From Megascapheus bottae (lineage: Eukaryota; Chordata; Mammalia; Rodentia; Geomyidae), in assembly GCA_024803745.1 (NCBI GenBank), contig JANJXV010000016.1, positions 43,654,025 through 43,718,024 on the forward strand: a stretch of 64,000 bases of DNA, written 5' to 3'. The translations under genes were made by a program, and so were the position numbers. The notes beneath the pieces were generated by a model that had not been told where the DNA came from, searched no databases, and was given only the letters and a program-made list of their open reading frames with translations. This document shows positions 54,681 to 64,000 of the stretch, one piece after another; position 1 is the stretch's first letter, and every line of letters begins with the position of its first letter.

Positions 54681-57595
54681 GGAATGACTGTAGTAAGATG
54701 TAAATTTGTGAATCTGGGTAAATAACATATGAATGTTCCTTGTGTTTGTCTTGTAAAGTCTCTACAACATTAAATGCATGTCAAAATAACATGTTATAAT
54801 TAAAAGTAAATAAGTAATTGATTTCACTTGAGCTCCTCTATTGTGGAACCAGTGATTTGCAATGTTTCCTTGTTCTTGACATGCTACTTGGACACAACAC
54901 GACCTTTCTTGACAGTTTATCTCCATTCAGCTTCACAACCACCTTACCGTTCATCCTTCGGTCCTGGTATTGGGCTTCCTGTGTTCCATACTGCTACCAC
55001 TGGATACTTGCTAGGGTACTTGTTTCAAATAAGTAACACCCCTTGGTTTGCAAGGATAGTGAGTGAGGGTCACATTCCAGACTACAGAAAGACTGAAGAA
55101 GATTTTCCCCAAAACATGCTTAGGATTTGTGAATGAATGGATGCTGAAGTTCCTCTAAAAAGATTGATCCTGTTCTGCACCATTCCCAAGCAACCTGAAA
55201 TATACAGTATCAAGCTTAAATTCTCTCTCCTTGTCTTTCCCACTTTCCTCCATCTTTTCTGTGTCTGGTTTGGGCGGTAGCTACCACTCACCACTCGCTA
55301 CACTGGGGGTCGAGGGCAGTGTGTGTTCAAAGTGACCACACTAGCAATTACAAGTACCAGTAGTATTACCAGGATCCATGACAGGTCCTTGAGAGTGTGT
55401 ATGCAAGGCCTTCAGAGCCCACACGAGGCTTCTGCGAGGACGCGAGGCTCTCATCCTCGAGGGAGTTTCTTCTCCACACCGGGGTGACTCCGTGTAGGAT
55501 ACTGTCCACCAACAAACATTGCCTGTCTCCCTGTGTGCCTGAGTCTGTAAGGACTCCGCAGGAAGACAGCTGCGACCCCCCTTCCATCTCTATCCTCATG
55601 GAGCTTGTGTTTTGTGAGAACCCGTAATCAACTGAAAATTTAGAACAGATGACAGGCAGCAAAGGTACCACATAAGGGGAAGGGGCATTATGATGTGGCC
55701 ATGGAAGGCCCGTGGACAGTGATACTTGACTGAAATGTGAATGCCAAGAGGCCACTTAAGAGCTGAGGGGAGAGGGAAGCCACATGGGTGCAGGCCGTCG
55801 CTGTGGAGGTGGAGAATGGGCTGCGGAGGGTTTCTAAATGCCCGGGATGGGAGGGGAGGCACCGGTGAGGTCTGGCTTATGTGGATCTGGGAGGCCTTGC
55901 CAGTTTCTGAGCAGGGCACTGGTGTGATCTGGGACGTGGCGAACGTGGCCAAGAGGCTCAGGCAGGAGGCCGGGCCTGGGTCTCTGCTCCCGCGTTAGTG
56001 GTTTGGGCCAGGGAGGGTGCAATGGAGGAAGGAGAGGTGGTGAGACTCTGAGGTGTGTTTTGAAGGATGAGGAAATCTGATTTGCTTGTTGGCCCAAAGT
56101 ACAGGGAGAGTGAAAGGCAGGACTTGCGGGGAGTCACCAGGTCCTTTGTCCGAGCAGCTGAAAGAACAGAGTTGCCATTCATGGCCATAAGGAAGATGAT
56201 AAGGAGCCAGCTTGGGGCAGAGTTAGAGACGCTCACTAGCGTTCATGGGTGGGGAGGCGTTCGGGCGTTAGTGTGGGTCAGGGCATTCCTTTAGGCTCCT
56301 GTAGAGGAGGGCCAAGAGAGCCGGCCTCGTCAGGAAGGAGAGGAGAGTGAGGACTGAGCCCTGGGCCCAAGCCGAGTGTGGTCAAGAGTCCCACGAAGTG
56401 ACCGTGCTCTGGAGACGGGGCAGGGCTCAGTGGGTGGGGGTTGTGGAAGGTGGTGGCCTCAGTCCCTGAGCTGGCTGGCCCGGGGGCACTGAAGGCACAC
56501 AGAGTTGGCCACTTTCCTGACCATCTTTGCTGGGAGCCTGGAGTGGCTCAGAGTCCTGGCACAAGAGCACCCACTTGTCCTCCTGCCCTTCAAAACGACG
56601 CAAATACACACAGACGCGCGATAAGGCGAGAGCGCCGGGGAGATTAGGTTAAAAAATTCTCTCTGACCCACTGGAGGCCCAGACACTAAACATATTTCTC
56701 CATTGAGGCAGGTACTTGTGCTGAGTTATTAGGAAAAATGCAGTGAAAGCTTAGTTCACCTTCAGTGTCACCTTCCTTCCTCCCCACTCACTGAGCTGGG
56801 ATTTATTTCATCGGGGAGTTGGCGAAATAAGTAAGTGGACAAGGAGAGGAATGGAGTGCAGGCGTGAGCACCGCCGGGTAAGTGATGGCATCCCTTCCCA
56901 AGTGCTCCATTAGCCCTGGGCAGCCAGCTCACCTGCTCCACCCAAGTCCTTTCCCCTGGAGGCAGGCGCTGTCCCTGGGGTTCTCTGGCGCCTAGCGGCC
57001 CTGGACGGAAGGCTCCTACGTGAACCTGGTCGTGTAACTCAGGAGAAGACCCTTTTGTCAGTTCCGGCCTCTGAGGATCGAGCGCCGCTCCTGCTTTTCG
57101 GTTGGGGACGCTCCTGTTCAGCCGTGACCTCCATCAGTTTGCAGCTCAGTTCCTGCTGATGAAGCAAAGTCTTCCTGATCAGTCCCAGGTCAGGGAGCGT
57201 GGCTCTGTCCCAAGGACGCCGAGGACATGTTCGCCTCGTCGTGTGGCGGTTGGTCACAAATGATGACGAGAGTCGTGGTATTAACCGTGTCCTTGCTGCA
57301 GGGAAGACGCTTGGCTGGGGCTGAGGTGTGGTTCTCATCACCTGCGTGAGAAGCAGCCCATCTGCTTCCATGCCATCGCTGCCGAGATTCCTGGAAAGCC
57401 TCGTGCTGAGGATGAAGAGGGCGACGACGCTGCCGGGGTTGACAAGGCTCTCACTCCTCACACACGGCGAGGGCTTACTCACTCTCTGGGGTAGACGGCT
57501 GCAGATCTGTAGGCTAAGGCTTTCTAGGCCTTTCCTTTCCTCTCATCCTGAAGGTTTAGCCATCAGAGAGGCAGGTCTCTCCACTTCCCGGAGCT
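54681..57595. other. Noncoding DNA, no gene seen
   Basis: AT-rich to about 55300, then GC-rich. Frames up to 147 aa on either strand without domains. A small CpG cluster (GACGCGCGATAAGGCGAGAG) lies at about 56613. No RNA gene recognised. Confidence 0.5.
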
Positions 57596-58064
57596 TCTTA
57601 GGTCATTCAAACAGTGGCCACCAGACAAGATCAACTCACGGCAGGCGCTGGCAAGTGGATGGAACTAGAGACAATCACATTGAGTGAGATAAGCCAAGAC
57701 CAGAGGAACCAAAGGTTCAAGGTCTCCTTGATGTGTGGATATCAGATCCAAACAGCACAAGAGCGAGGACTCAGGTACTCGGGTACTCAAGGTTATTGAC
57801 ACGAATTTGGAGAAATAAATATATCTATACAGACATACAAGTCTATGGTGGGATAAATAGTCTATAGACATATATATAGATCGATATGTAACTATGACAT
57901 ATAAAGACTCAGCTTAATTTTCATTATGTTCTTAAATTTATATGCCAGTGATTGTATAGAGAGATTCCTTTCTTGAATACTTGTTTGTTGAACATGAAAT
58001 CTGAAAAATGATATAAAAACTCAGTGTTAATAAAAACTTTTAATTAAAAAAAAAAAACAAAAAA
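57596..58064 (+). mobile_element. L1 3' end with poly(A) tail, sense
   Basis: CAGTGGCCACCAGACAAGAT, GCGCTGGCAAGTGGATGGAA, CTAGAGACAATCACATTGAG and TGAGATAAGCCAAGACCAGA match the end of L1 ORF2 (GGATGGAACTAGAGACAATCATG..AAGTGAGATAAGCCA). An AT-rich 3' UTR follows, then AATAAA (about 58028) and an A-rich tail at 58046-58064. The tail marks a true retrotransposition end; the 5' limit is approximate. Confidence 0.75.
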
Positions 58065-59785
58065 GTGGCCTTGGTAAGAAGTTTACTTTGAAATCACTCT
58101 TCCTCAGACCTTCCAGGAATTGTACCACAGAAGGAGTCAGTGAGTGATGTGTCTGGTTAGGTAAGAGGTGCATTTCCACAACTCAAATGACTTGACCTGG
58201 GCAGAGCCTTCTCTGTTGGGTCCTTCAGAATTCTCTAAGCTTCTTTTGCCTGGGCTCAAGGGTTTGCCAATTCTCATTTGTTTCTTGTCTAATCACAAGA
58301 CATATTCTGGTCTCTGGTCTCGAGCTTCTTCATCAACATGGCTCCAAATTCTCTAAAACAGCAAACTTTCCTCTTTCTTGATGTTCAAAATTGTGAAGCA
58401 GATAGCTCTAAAGGGATTCAAGTCACCATCATAAATCTACAGTCATTTTAGAAAGATATATGATACTCCCAAATGATGGCATATTTCTAGAAGATCAGTA
58501 AAACATTCCCGAGTGATATACGGCCGAGCCATTGTGTCTCTGCTGTGAACCTGGGAAGACATGGGACAAGTACAATATTTTATGAGGATGATTGGCCATA
58601 TCGTTTGTTTTTAATCTGCAACAAAAGAGGCTGGGCACACAGAAAATGGGCCTGGATGGGGACGTACTGATTTGCGGTCAGAATTAAAGGTTGATGGGTA
58701 GCAGGGGTGGGGAGAATGGCAAGGAAGGGGTGGGGGAGTGGGGTGGAAGAGAGCCCAGTGGCTGAGAAGAAGGTGGTCAAATCTGAGAATGGTCCTGGCA
58801 TTTTAAAGCAATTTTCTGGGTGGATGTGTATAGATAGAGCCACAGTCTGTTCTGTAGAGTAACTACATTTGTAATTTTAATCACTGGTAGGGGAAAACAG
58901 CCTAGAACAAAACAAAGCCAAATACACATACACAGATTTACAAAATACTCTAAGTGCCGTCATCCCCAGAGATCGTGAGAGGGCTGGTGTGGGAGGAGGA
59001 GGAAGAGAGGGCTGCAGCTGTTAAGGCCAACCCTTGTGCTACACGAGATGGGACGTGTAATTAAAGCTAGTCAAAATTGTGCATTTCACTGCTCCCTGCC
59101 GGAGAGCATAGATGGGCGAGTATGGGGCGAGATAGCCCTGGGGGCCTGGGTGGAGCGGAAAGGGTAGAAGCTCTGCCTTCACTGGAGAGCAGGGCGCTGC
59201 CCACTCAGAGACGGCACCCTGGCCAATGGTGAAGGGCGGGCGCCTGCCCCTCGAGGCTCTCGGGGCCCCTCTGGGGAGGCCAGTCGGGGCGGCTAGAGGG
59301 TGCGCGGTTGGCAGGTTCTGAGATGCTGCTGCGGTCTTGAGAATTTCAGATCGTGCTTTTAAAAGCACAGGTCCACACAGCGCAGCGTCTTGACCTTCCC
59401 CAGCTGAGTCCCCTGCTTCTGCAGGCTCACCATCCGTGCCCCTTTGTCACGGTGGCTTGTGGAAACCACCAGGCCAGCCTTGACCAGGTGACCAGGACAA
59501 ACCCACGCGGAGGGGTTGGGGATGGGTTTATAGCGCACCAAGCTGAAAGGTGACTTTCCTGGAAACCACGTGGGAAATGCTTCACCAGCCAGAGTTCTAT
59601 TACTCCTCAGCTTGGGCTTCACAATCTGCCGTGTGTTACCCGTTACCATGCTGCTCAGTCACCACTCTCTGCCTTTCAGTGTGATTGCTCTCCTCCCCAC
59701 CCACCCCCAGGACAGACCATGTCATGGTTAGGTAACGTCTATAAACTGCAAATCGCATGAAAGTGCATGTTTTGAGCTCCATTAT
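58065..59785. other. Noncoding DNA, CpG-enriched patch, no gene seen
   Basis: 59101-59340 is GC-rich (about 67 percent by count) with 14 CpGs, giving an observed/expected ratio of about 0.55, below the usual CpG-island threshold. No promoter-proximal exon is visible. The rest holds nothing recognised. Confidence 0.5.
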
Positions 59786-59985
59786 CTGGGATCAGTGTGT
59801 GTGTGTGTGTGCATGTGTGTGTGTGTGTGTATGCCTTCACACGTGAGCATGCATGTACATATATGCATGTAAGTGCATGTGTGTGCATCCTTATATGTGC
59901 ATGTGCTGTGTAGGTGCAAGCTTGTAAGTACATGTGTGAACTGCTCGTGTACACGCATGTATGTGTGTGCACACATGTGTATGAG
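59786..59985. repeat. (TG)n-rich low-complexity block
   Basis: TGTGTG runs (59794-59831) with TGCATG and TATATGCATG interspersed to about 59985. It yields His/Thr-rich and Cys/Val-rich frames that are artefacts. Confidence 0.9.
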
Positions 59986-60285
59986 GGTGGCTGTGTCAGA
60001 CAAGCAGAGCCCTGGCTTGCTCCTCAGCATTGGTGAGGGGAAGATTCAGGAGCCAGCAAGAGCAGGTTCCTTGGACACCCTCAAAGCATCCCAGGAGTGG
60101 GGGCTCCGAGCTGCTTAGTGACAGAGGACTTATTAAAGTCTCTGTCTGTAAATTTAGAATAATCAATCTTCAAGATTTCCCCGCCAGTTCAGTCTCATGA
60201 CTGGTCTCTCTCCCTGCCAGCCTCAAGGCCCAGAGACCAGGGGAAACCTGTGGGGCTGTTCCAATGACTCCCTGCTTTCCCAGAG
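59986..60285. other. Noncoding DNA, no gene seen
   Basis: Nothing recognised. Confidence 0.5.
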
Positions 60286-60320
60286 TTAATTTGCCTTAAT
60301 TAGTCATTAATAATAATTGA
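60286..60320. promoter_or_regulatory. Dense TAAT cluster
   Basis: Within 35 bp there are five TAAT cores on the plus strand plus overlapping ATTA on the same strand (GTTAATTTGCCTTAATTAG then TCATTAATAATAATTG). Homeodomain proteins bind such cores. It may be regulatory or simply AT-rich. Confidence 0.25.
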
Positions 60321-61143
60321 ATGAAGACCCTCCCTTCCAAGGAATGCAGGGAGCAAGCAGCAGCTTTATGGGGTCTGCTTGGGCTCTCTGGCGATAGCGC
60401 TGTCTGTGTGGGTTATGAGCTGTGCTATGGTCACAGGCTTGAGGTCATCTCCCTGGGGGACTGTGCCTGCCTGCAAAACGTGGGCCCAGGGCAGCCAGCT
60501 CAGGTCCTACGAGTCAGTGGGCCGAGGACGGCTCTTACTAGAGGAGTTAAGAAGAGAAGAATGCAATGTGGCTCCTGAACTCCAAGGCTAAGAACTTTCT
60601 TGCAACGCAGCCCAACAGCACATAGGTCTTCTGCATCTCATTGGGCTGTTCTGAAATACTGACTTTAGAGAGTCCCCTGAGTCCTATATCGCACCCGTGA
60701 TTATAAAAATATTTAAAGCCACAGAGAGAATGTATGGCTGTGCAGACCCAAGTGGTGATTTATGACGTGCCACGGTTTGATACACATTGCAAGGCAAGGT
60801 TCCGGGCAGGCGAGAGCATCAACTAGCTGCCGTCAATCTGTATATTACGGTTCTACCCAGCCAGGCGGCAGCGGAAATCCACCTAGAATGGGGGCCGTGA
60901 ACACTCCCCGTGCAGAGGAGACACATGAAAAGTTACCTGACTATTTATGTGATGGGCAGTCATCTTAGCAGTGAGGTGACCGCATAAATAGTATTGTGAA
61001 ATTTGGAAATACGGAAATCAAAGAAAAATATTTCAATTCCAAATCATATATTATGGGAAAAAAATCACATATCTTCCCAAATGCCATTGAAGGGGCAGAG
61101 TAAGAACATAGGGTAGGAATATCCACGAGGATTCTTTTTTCTT
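60321..61143. other. Noncoding DNA, no gene seen
   Basis: Domainless frames (up to 85 aa). 60980-61080 is AT-rich. No repeat recognised. Confidence 0.45.
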
Positions 61144-61372
61144 CTTCTTTTATGGGTCATGGGACTTGAACTCTGGGCCTGGGCACTGTCCCTGAGCTCT
61201 TCAGCTCAAGGCTGGCACTCTACCACTTTGAGTCACAATGCCACTTCCAGTTTTCTGGCGGTTAATCAAAGATAAAAGTCTCAACAGCCTTTCCTCACAG
61301 GGCTGGCTTTAAACCACAATCCTCCAATCTCACCCTCTCCTGAGGAGCTAGGATTACACGAAGAGCCACCAT
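61144..61372 (-). mobile_element. Dimeric B1-ID SINE, antisense, near full length
   Basis: CATGGGACTTGAACTCTGGG, CACTGTCCCTGAGCTC, GGCACTCTACCACTTTGAGT, CACAATGCCACTTCC, GGCGGTTAATCAAAGATAAA, AGTCTCAACAGCCTTTCC, GGCTGGCTTTAAACCACAAT, CCTGAGGAGCTAGGATTACA and AGCCACC. A T/C-rich reversed tail precedes it. Confidence 0.9.
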
Positions 61373-61859
61373 GAATATAATAAGAATAAAGATAATAAAA
61401 ACCTTCAGAAAAGTGAATTTGTAAACCATGATGACAAATTTTGATTATGTATTCCTTGGTTGTGTTAAACGGAGGCACATTAATTATCAACAGATGTTTA
61501 GTAGTTCAGCTATCTTCTGGGGCATAGATGAGAGTTGTGAAACTCAATTCACTGTTAACTAGGTATGAATTAGTGTACCTATCGACTGACTCCTGTACAT
61601 AAACAGAAGAAAAATGCTTCTATAGAACACGTTCAGCCCAGTGTGTTGATGCAAGAGTCAGATTGAGATGATAGTCCATCACCAGATTAAAAATGTGTAT
61701 GAAGTTATGCATTGCTCAATTACATTGAAATCAGTTTATGTCATTAACACAACCAGAACTCTTCATCTGTAAAGACAAGAAAGTGAGGAGGGATACAGCT
61801 TCAAAGAAGTCTTGGCTCTCATGACTGAATGAATATACATGGCTAAGTTTGGTTAAAAG
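61373..61859. other. AT-rich noncoding DNA, no gene seen
   Basis: Nothing recognised beyond AT-rich single-copy sequence. Confidence 0.45.
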
Positions 61860-62215
61860 TGTAAAGTTTATTGTGTAATAACATTAATCATTTCCACTGC
61901 ACTTAACCTCCCTTAGCATGATTGCGTTTCGTAAAGGGTTTTTACTGGACTGCACAATGCAACTGATTGCTAAAACGGTTTTAGAGCACATCTTCTCATG
62001 AATAAAAGTTCTTGTTTTGTAACTAGAACAGACAAGACATTTTTGCAGCTCCTTTGTGTCAGTCACTTATTAAAGCTAATTATTTCTCTGAGTTGTTTAC
62101 ATGGACAAAGTCTTCAATAACAAAAGGTAAAAAGAAACACTGGATGAATTGCTTTTAAAAAGAAAATTATCTGACACTGGATATAATTAGCATGACTGGA
62201 CACCTAGTGCAAAAT
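61860..62215. promoter_or_regulatory. Long AT-rich single-copy block, candidate conserved element
   Basis: About 350 repeat-free bases with AACATTAATCATTTCC (about 61880), GCTAATTATTTCTC (about 62075) and GATATAATTAGCATG (about 62177), plus an ACAAAG SOX-like core (about 62104). This is the best-looking enhancer-type block in the window by composition. Conservation is untested. Confidence 0.28.
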
Positions 62216-62253
62216 TCTCAGGGAAGACAACTTAAAACTTAACCTTGTAAGCC

Positions 62254-62370
62254 GCCGGGCCCTCGTGGCTCAGGCCTATAACCCTCACTTCTTAGGAAGT
62301 TGACTGAGAACAGCATCTGAGAATCGCTATCGACAGCCAGCCTTGGCTCAGTCCCTGAGACCCTTCTCTC
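62254..62370 (+). mobile_element. B1-ID SINE, sense, 5' part (split copy)
   Basis: GCCGGGCCCTCGTGGCTCAG, TCTTAGGAAGTTGACTGAG, CATCTGAGAATCGCTATCG, CAGCCAGCCTTGGC and CAGTCCCTGAGACCCTTCTC correspond to the B1 half up to the GAGACTCTTATCTCC linker. The copy stops abruptly at 62370 and resumes at about 62840. Confidence 0.85.
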
Positions 62371-62839
62371 TGTTGTGCTCAAAATCTGGGGTCCCCAAAG
62401 ACCACCAAGGAACCGAATCTGATGTAGGAGCACAAGAATCTTTACTGCAAGCTCAAGCCTGGACTCACAACTGACACCAATGCAGCGGTCTGAGTTGAGA
62501 GCCCCGCCCCTCGTGCCAGCAGGAGTTTTCTATGAAGTCAGGTCTTGGGCATTTCCACTGCGTTACTACATGATTGGTTAACATTAGGCTAATCAAATCA
62601 TGATCTTACTGACTATGGGCTCAATTTTAAACAATAAAGGAGTGAAAACTAGAAAGCATTTACAATGCTCTCTTATGTCTAGGGCCCTGGTATTTGTCAC
62701 CTGGTGAAGGGTTGTTGGTGAGACAGTTTCAGGAAGATACTCCGTGGTTTTTCCAGGAACTTATATGTCTGGTAAACAGGTCTTAGAGTAAAACGGAGTC
62801 TGAATTCAAAATGGCTTCACTGTGGTTAGGGCTCTACAA
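62371..62839 (-). mobile_element. Solo-LTR-like endogenous retroviral element, antisense, inside the SINE
   Basis: About 468 bp starts TGTTGTGCTC and ends GCTCTACA at about 62838. The plus-strand ends approximate TGTTG..CTACA, a TG..CA structure. Read on the minus strand it has a near-3' AGTAAA polyadenylation-like signal followed by GATTCTTGTGCTCC, and an R/U5-like end (GGTGGTCTTTGGGGACCCC). An AACCAATCATG box and a GGGGCGGGGCTC box lie upstream, and a GCCATTTTGAA string near its start. No internal retroviral genes are present, so it is a solo LTR and cannot encode protein. Split-SINE continuity and a TCTC on both sides support insertion. The class (possibly ERV1) is uncertain. Confidence 0.72.
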
Positions 62840-62980
62840 TCTCCAAGAAACTAGTCAGAAAAACCTGGCTGTGTTGTGGTGGCTCATGTAGGAGATTTAG
62901 CAGCCATGAGCACAGAACGGTTCAGGGACAGAGCCTAGACTCTGAGTTCAAGCCCCAGGACTGGCAAACAACAACAATGA
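62840..62980 (+). mobile_element. B1-ID SINE, sense, 3' part (split copy)
   Basis: TCTCCAAGAAACTAGTCAGA, AAAACCTGGCTGTGTTGTGG, TGGCTCATGTAGG and GACTCTGAGTTCAAGCCCCA continue the SINE exactly where the 5' part stopped. It ends GGACTGGCAAACAACAACAA. Sequences outside the whole SINE (CTTAAAACTTAAC at about 62231 and CTTAAACTTACG at about 62988) look like a decayed target-site duplication. Confidence 0.85.
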
Positions 62981-63970
62981 AATACCCTTAAACTTACGCT
63001 TTTTGTATGAGTAAAAGTCAGAATCAAATATGAGAGTGGAAGAAAAAAGACTCTGGAAGTTTACTTTATGTAGAAGAGTGACTACAGGGTCTTGCTACAG
63101 TACACGAAGCAGAGGGGCAAAAAGGAGAGAAGCAGGAAGCAGAGCGGGCACCTCCCGTCACTTCAGGCACCTTGGCTTCTTCCCCTGCATCCTGGCTGCC
63201 CACCTCCGAGTGGAGAGACCAGCAGCATGGAGCTTCCTGCCACAACAGCTGGTGGCAGAACCATGAATGCACAGTGTTTCTAGTATAAAATTTAGTGACT
63301 GGAGCCACACCTCAAAGTTATACGGTGGCTTATGAAAGGGAAAGAAATGACACCTGCATTACAAAAGTTACTAACAGCTTTGCTTAATCCACCATTGCCA
63401 GCACTGGCTATCGCAGGGAAGTCAATGAGATGGTCCATAAAATAACTGAAAACTTCACAGCCCCATGTTAAGATGTCTTCTGTGGTAATAGTTTTGGAAA
63501 ATATGATAAAGTATTTTGAATATTTTCAACTATGTTTTGGTTTATTAACCAATTTTAAAGCCAGCTTAAGGAGAACACAAAAAGTTGGACAAAATAAATT
63601 ATACATTAAAGCATATTTTTTGTTCACAGTAATAGAAAAAAACCCCAAATTTAGAAAAACATACAAAGTCAAGATGTAACAGATTGCCTGCCGTGTGACA
63701 GAAATTTACTTTTTTCACACTAGTTTCCTACTTAGTAGTATGGAACCATTTCAGCCCAGAAACTACTTCCTAAATATCATCTTCCATAAAAATCTATCTA
63801 CTGAGAGACACTAAACACTTGGACAGACTTTGAAAAAGAAATAGAATATTGCCGTTGGTCAAAGCTCTCTCCGAAGGTATTGGGCAGGTATGAGGAAAGA
63901 AGTCACTGTTTGCTCATGAAGAAACAGGAAGGCCAACTACTCATCAAGTGGAGTAACCTGGTTAACAAAG
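62981..63970. other. AT-rich noncoding DNA, no gene seen
   Basis: Nothing recognised except small domainless frames. Confidence 0.45.
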
Positions 63971-64000
63971 GTAAAAAACAAAACAAAACCAAAAAAAACC
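63971..64000. repeat. A-rich stretch at the window edge
   Basis: AAAAAACAAAACAAAACC and AAAAAAAACC resemble a retroelement A-tail or linker. The owner would have to be identified beyond the window edge. Confidence 0.4.

Noticed and set aside
59101..59340. CpG island
   Set aside because: I counted 14 CpGs in 240 bp at about 67 percent GC, an observed/expected ratio of about 0.55; just under the usual 0.6 and short, with no exon nearby.

Overview
The window is nuclear DNA from a rodent, most likely a heteromyid (pocket mouse or kangaroo rat group). The main clue is a recurring tRNA/7SL-derived dimeric SINE. It has a B1-like left half (GCCGGG..GTGGCTCA..GAGGCTGAGATCTGAGGATC) and an ID-like right half (GTGGCTCAAGTGGTAGAGC..GAGTTCAAG), and I recognise it from geomyoid rodent genomes (the B1-dID and IDL-Geo types). 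At least seventeen copies or fragments lie here, mostly antisense. L1 3' ends, an antisense solo-LTR-like element and fragments of old MIR/L2 fit the same picture. The family assignment is from memory; no database was searched.

No complete protein-coding gene is visible. Every long open frame inspected is either a by-product of tandem repeats (12.7-13.4 kb, 22.4-23.1 kb, 47.6-48.2 kb), a chance frame in GC-rich DNA, or crosses repeats. The one segment with real coding character is a 144-bp exon-like block at 5733-5876. It has an intact acceptor and donor and a translation I recognise as a CEP192 (centrosomal scaffold) exon. The neighbouring CEP192 exons are not seen, so it is probably a stray duplicated exon with its intron flanks rather than the CEP192 locus.

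Layout. 0-8 kb is repeat-dense: microsatellites, SINEs, an L1 3' end, the CEP192-like exon, and two copies of an unnamed repeat family in opposite orientation. 8-24 kb is mainly single-copy noncoding DNA with a 23-unit 19-bp minisatellite (12.7-13.2 kb), a CA-rich block (18.7-18.9 kb), two long GT tracts and a 7-unit 25-bp minisatellite (22.7-22.9 kb). 24-34 kb is single-copy noncoding DNA with a SINE that has an 18-bp target-site duplication and some enhancer-like AT-rich stretches. 34-40 kb holds SINEs, an AAAT tract and an old antisense L1. 40-54 kb holds an L1 3' end, a C-rich minisatellite with G-quadruplex potential and a GGAA tract. 54-64 kb holds L1 pieces, a SINE split by an LTR-like insertion (62.25-62.98 kb) and AT-rich single-copy DNA.

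Overall the window reads as intergenic or deep intronic DNA shaped by retrotransposition and tandem repeats. I found no credible new multi-gene system. The most interesting items are the CEP192-like exon with working splice signals, the 19-bp array that is open in all three forward frames, and the nested SINE/LTR insertion.
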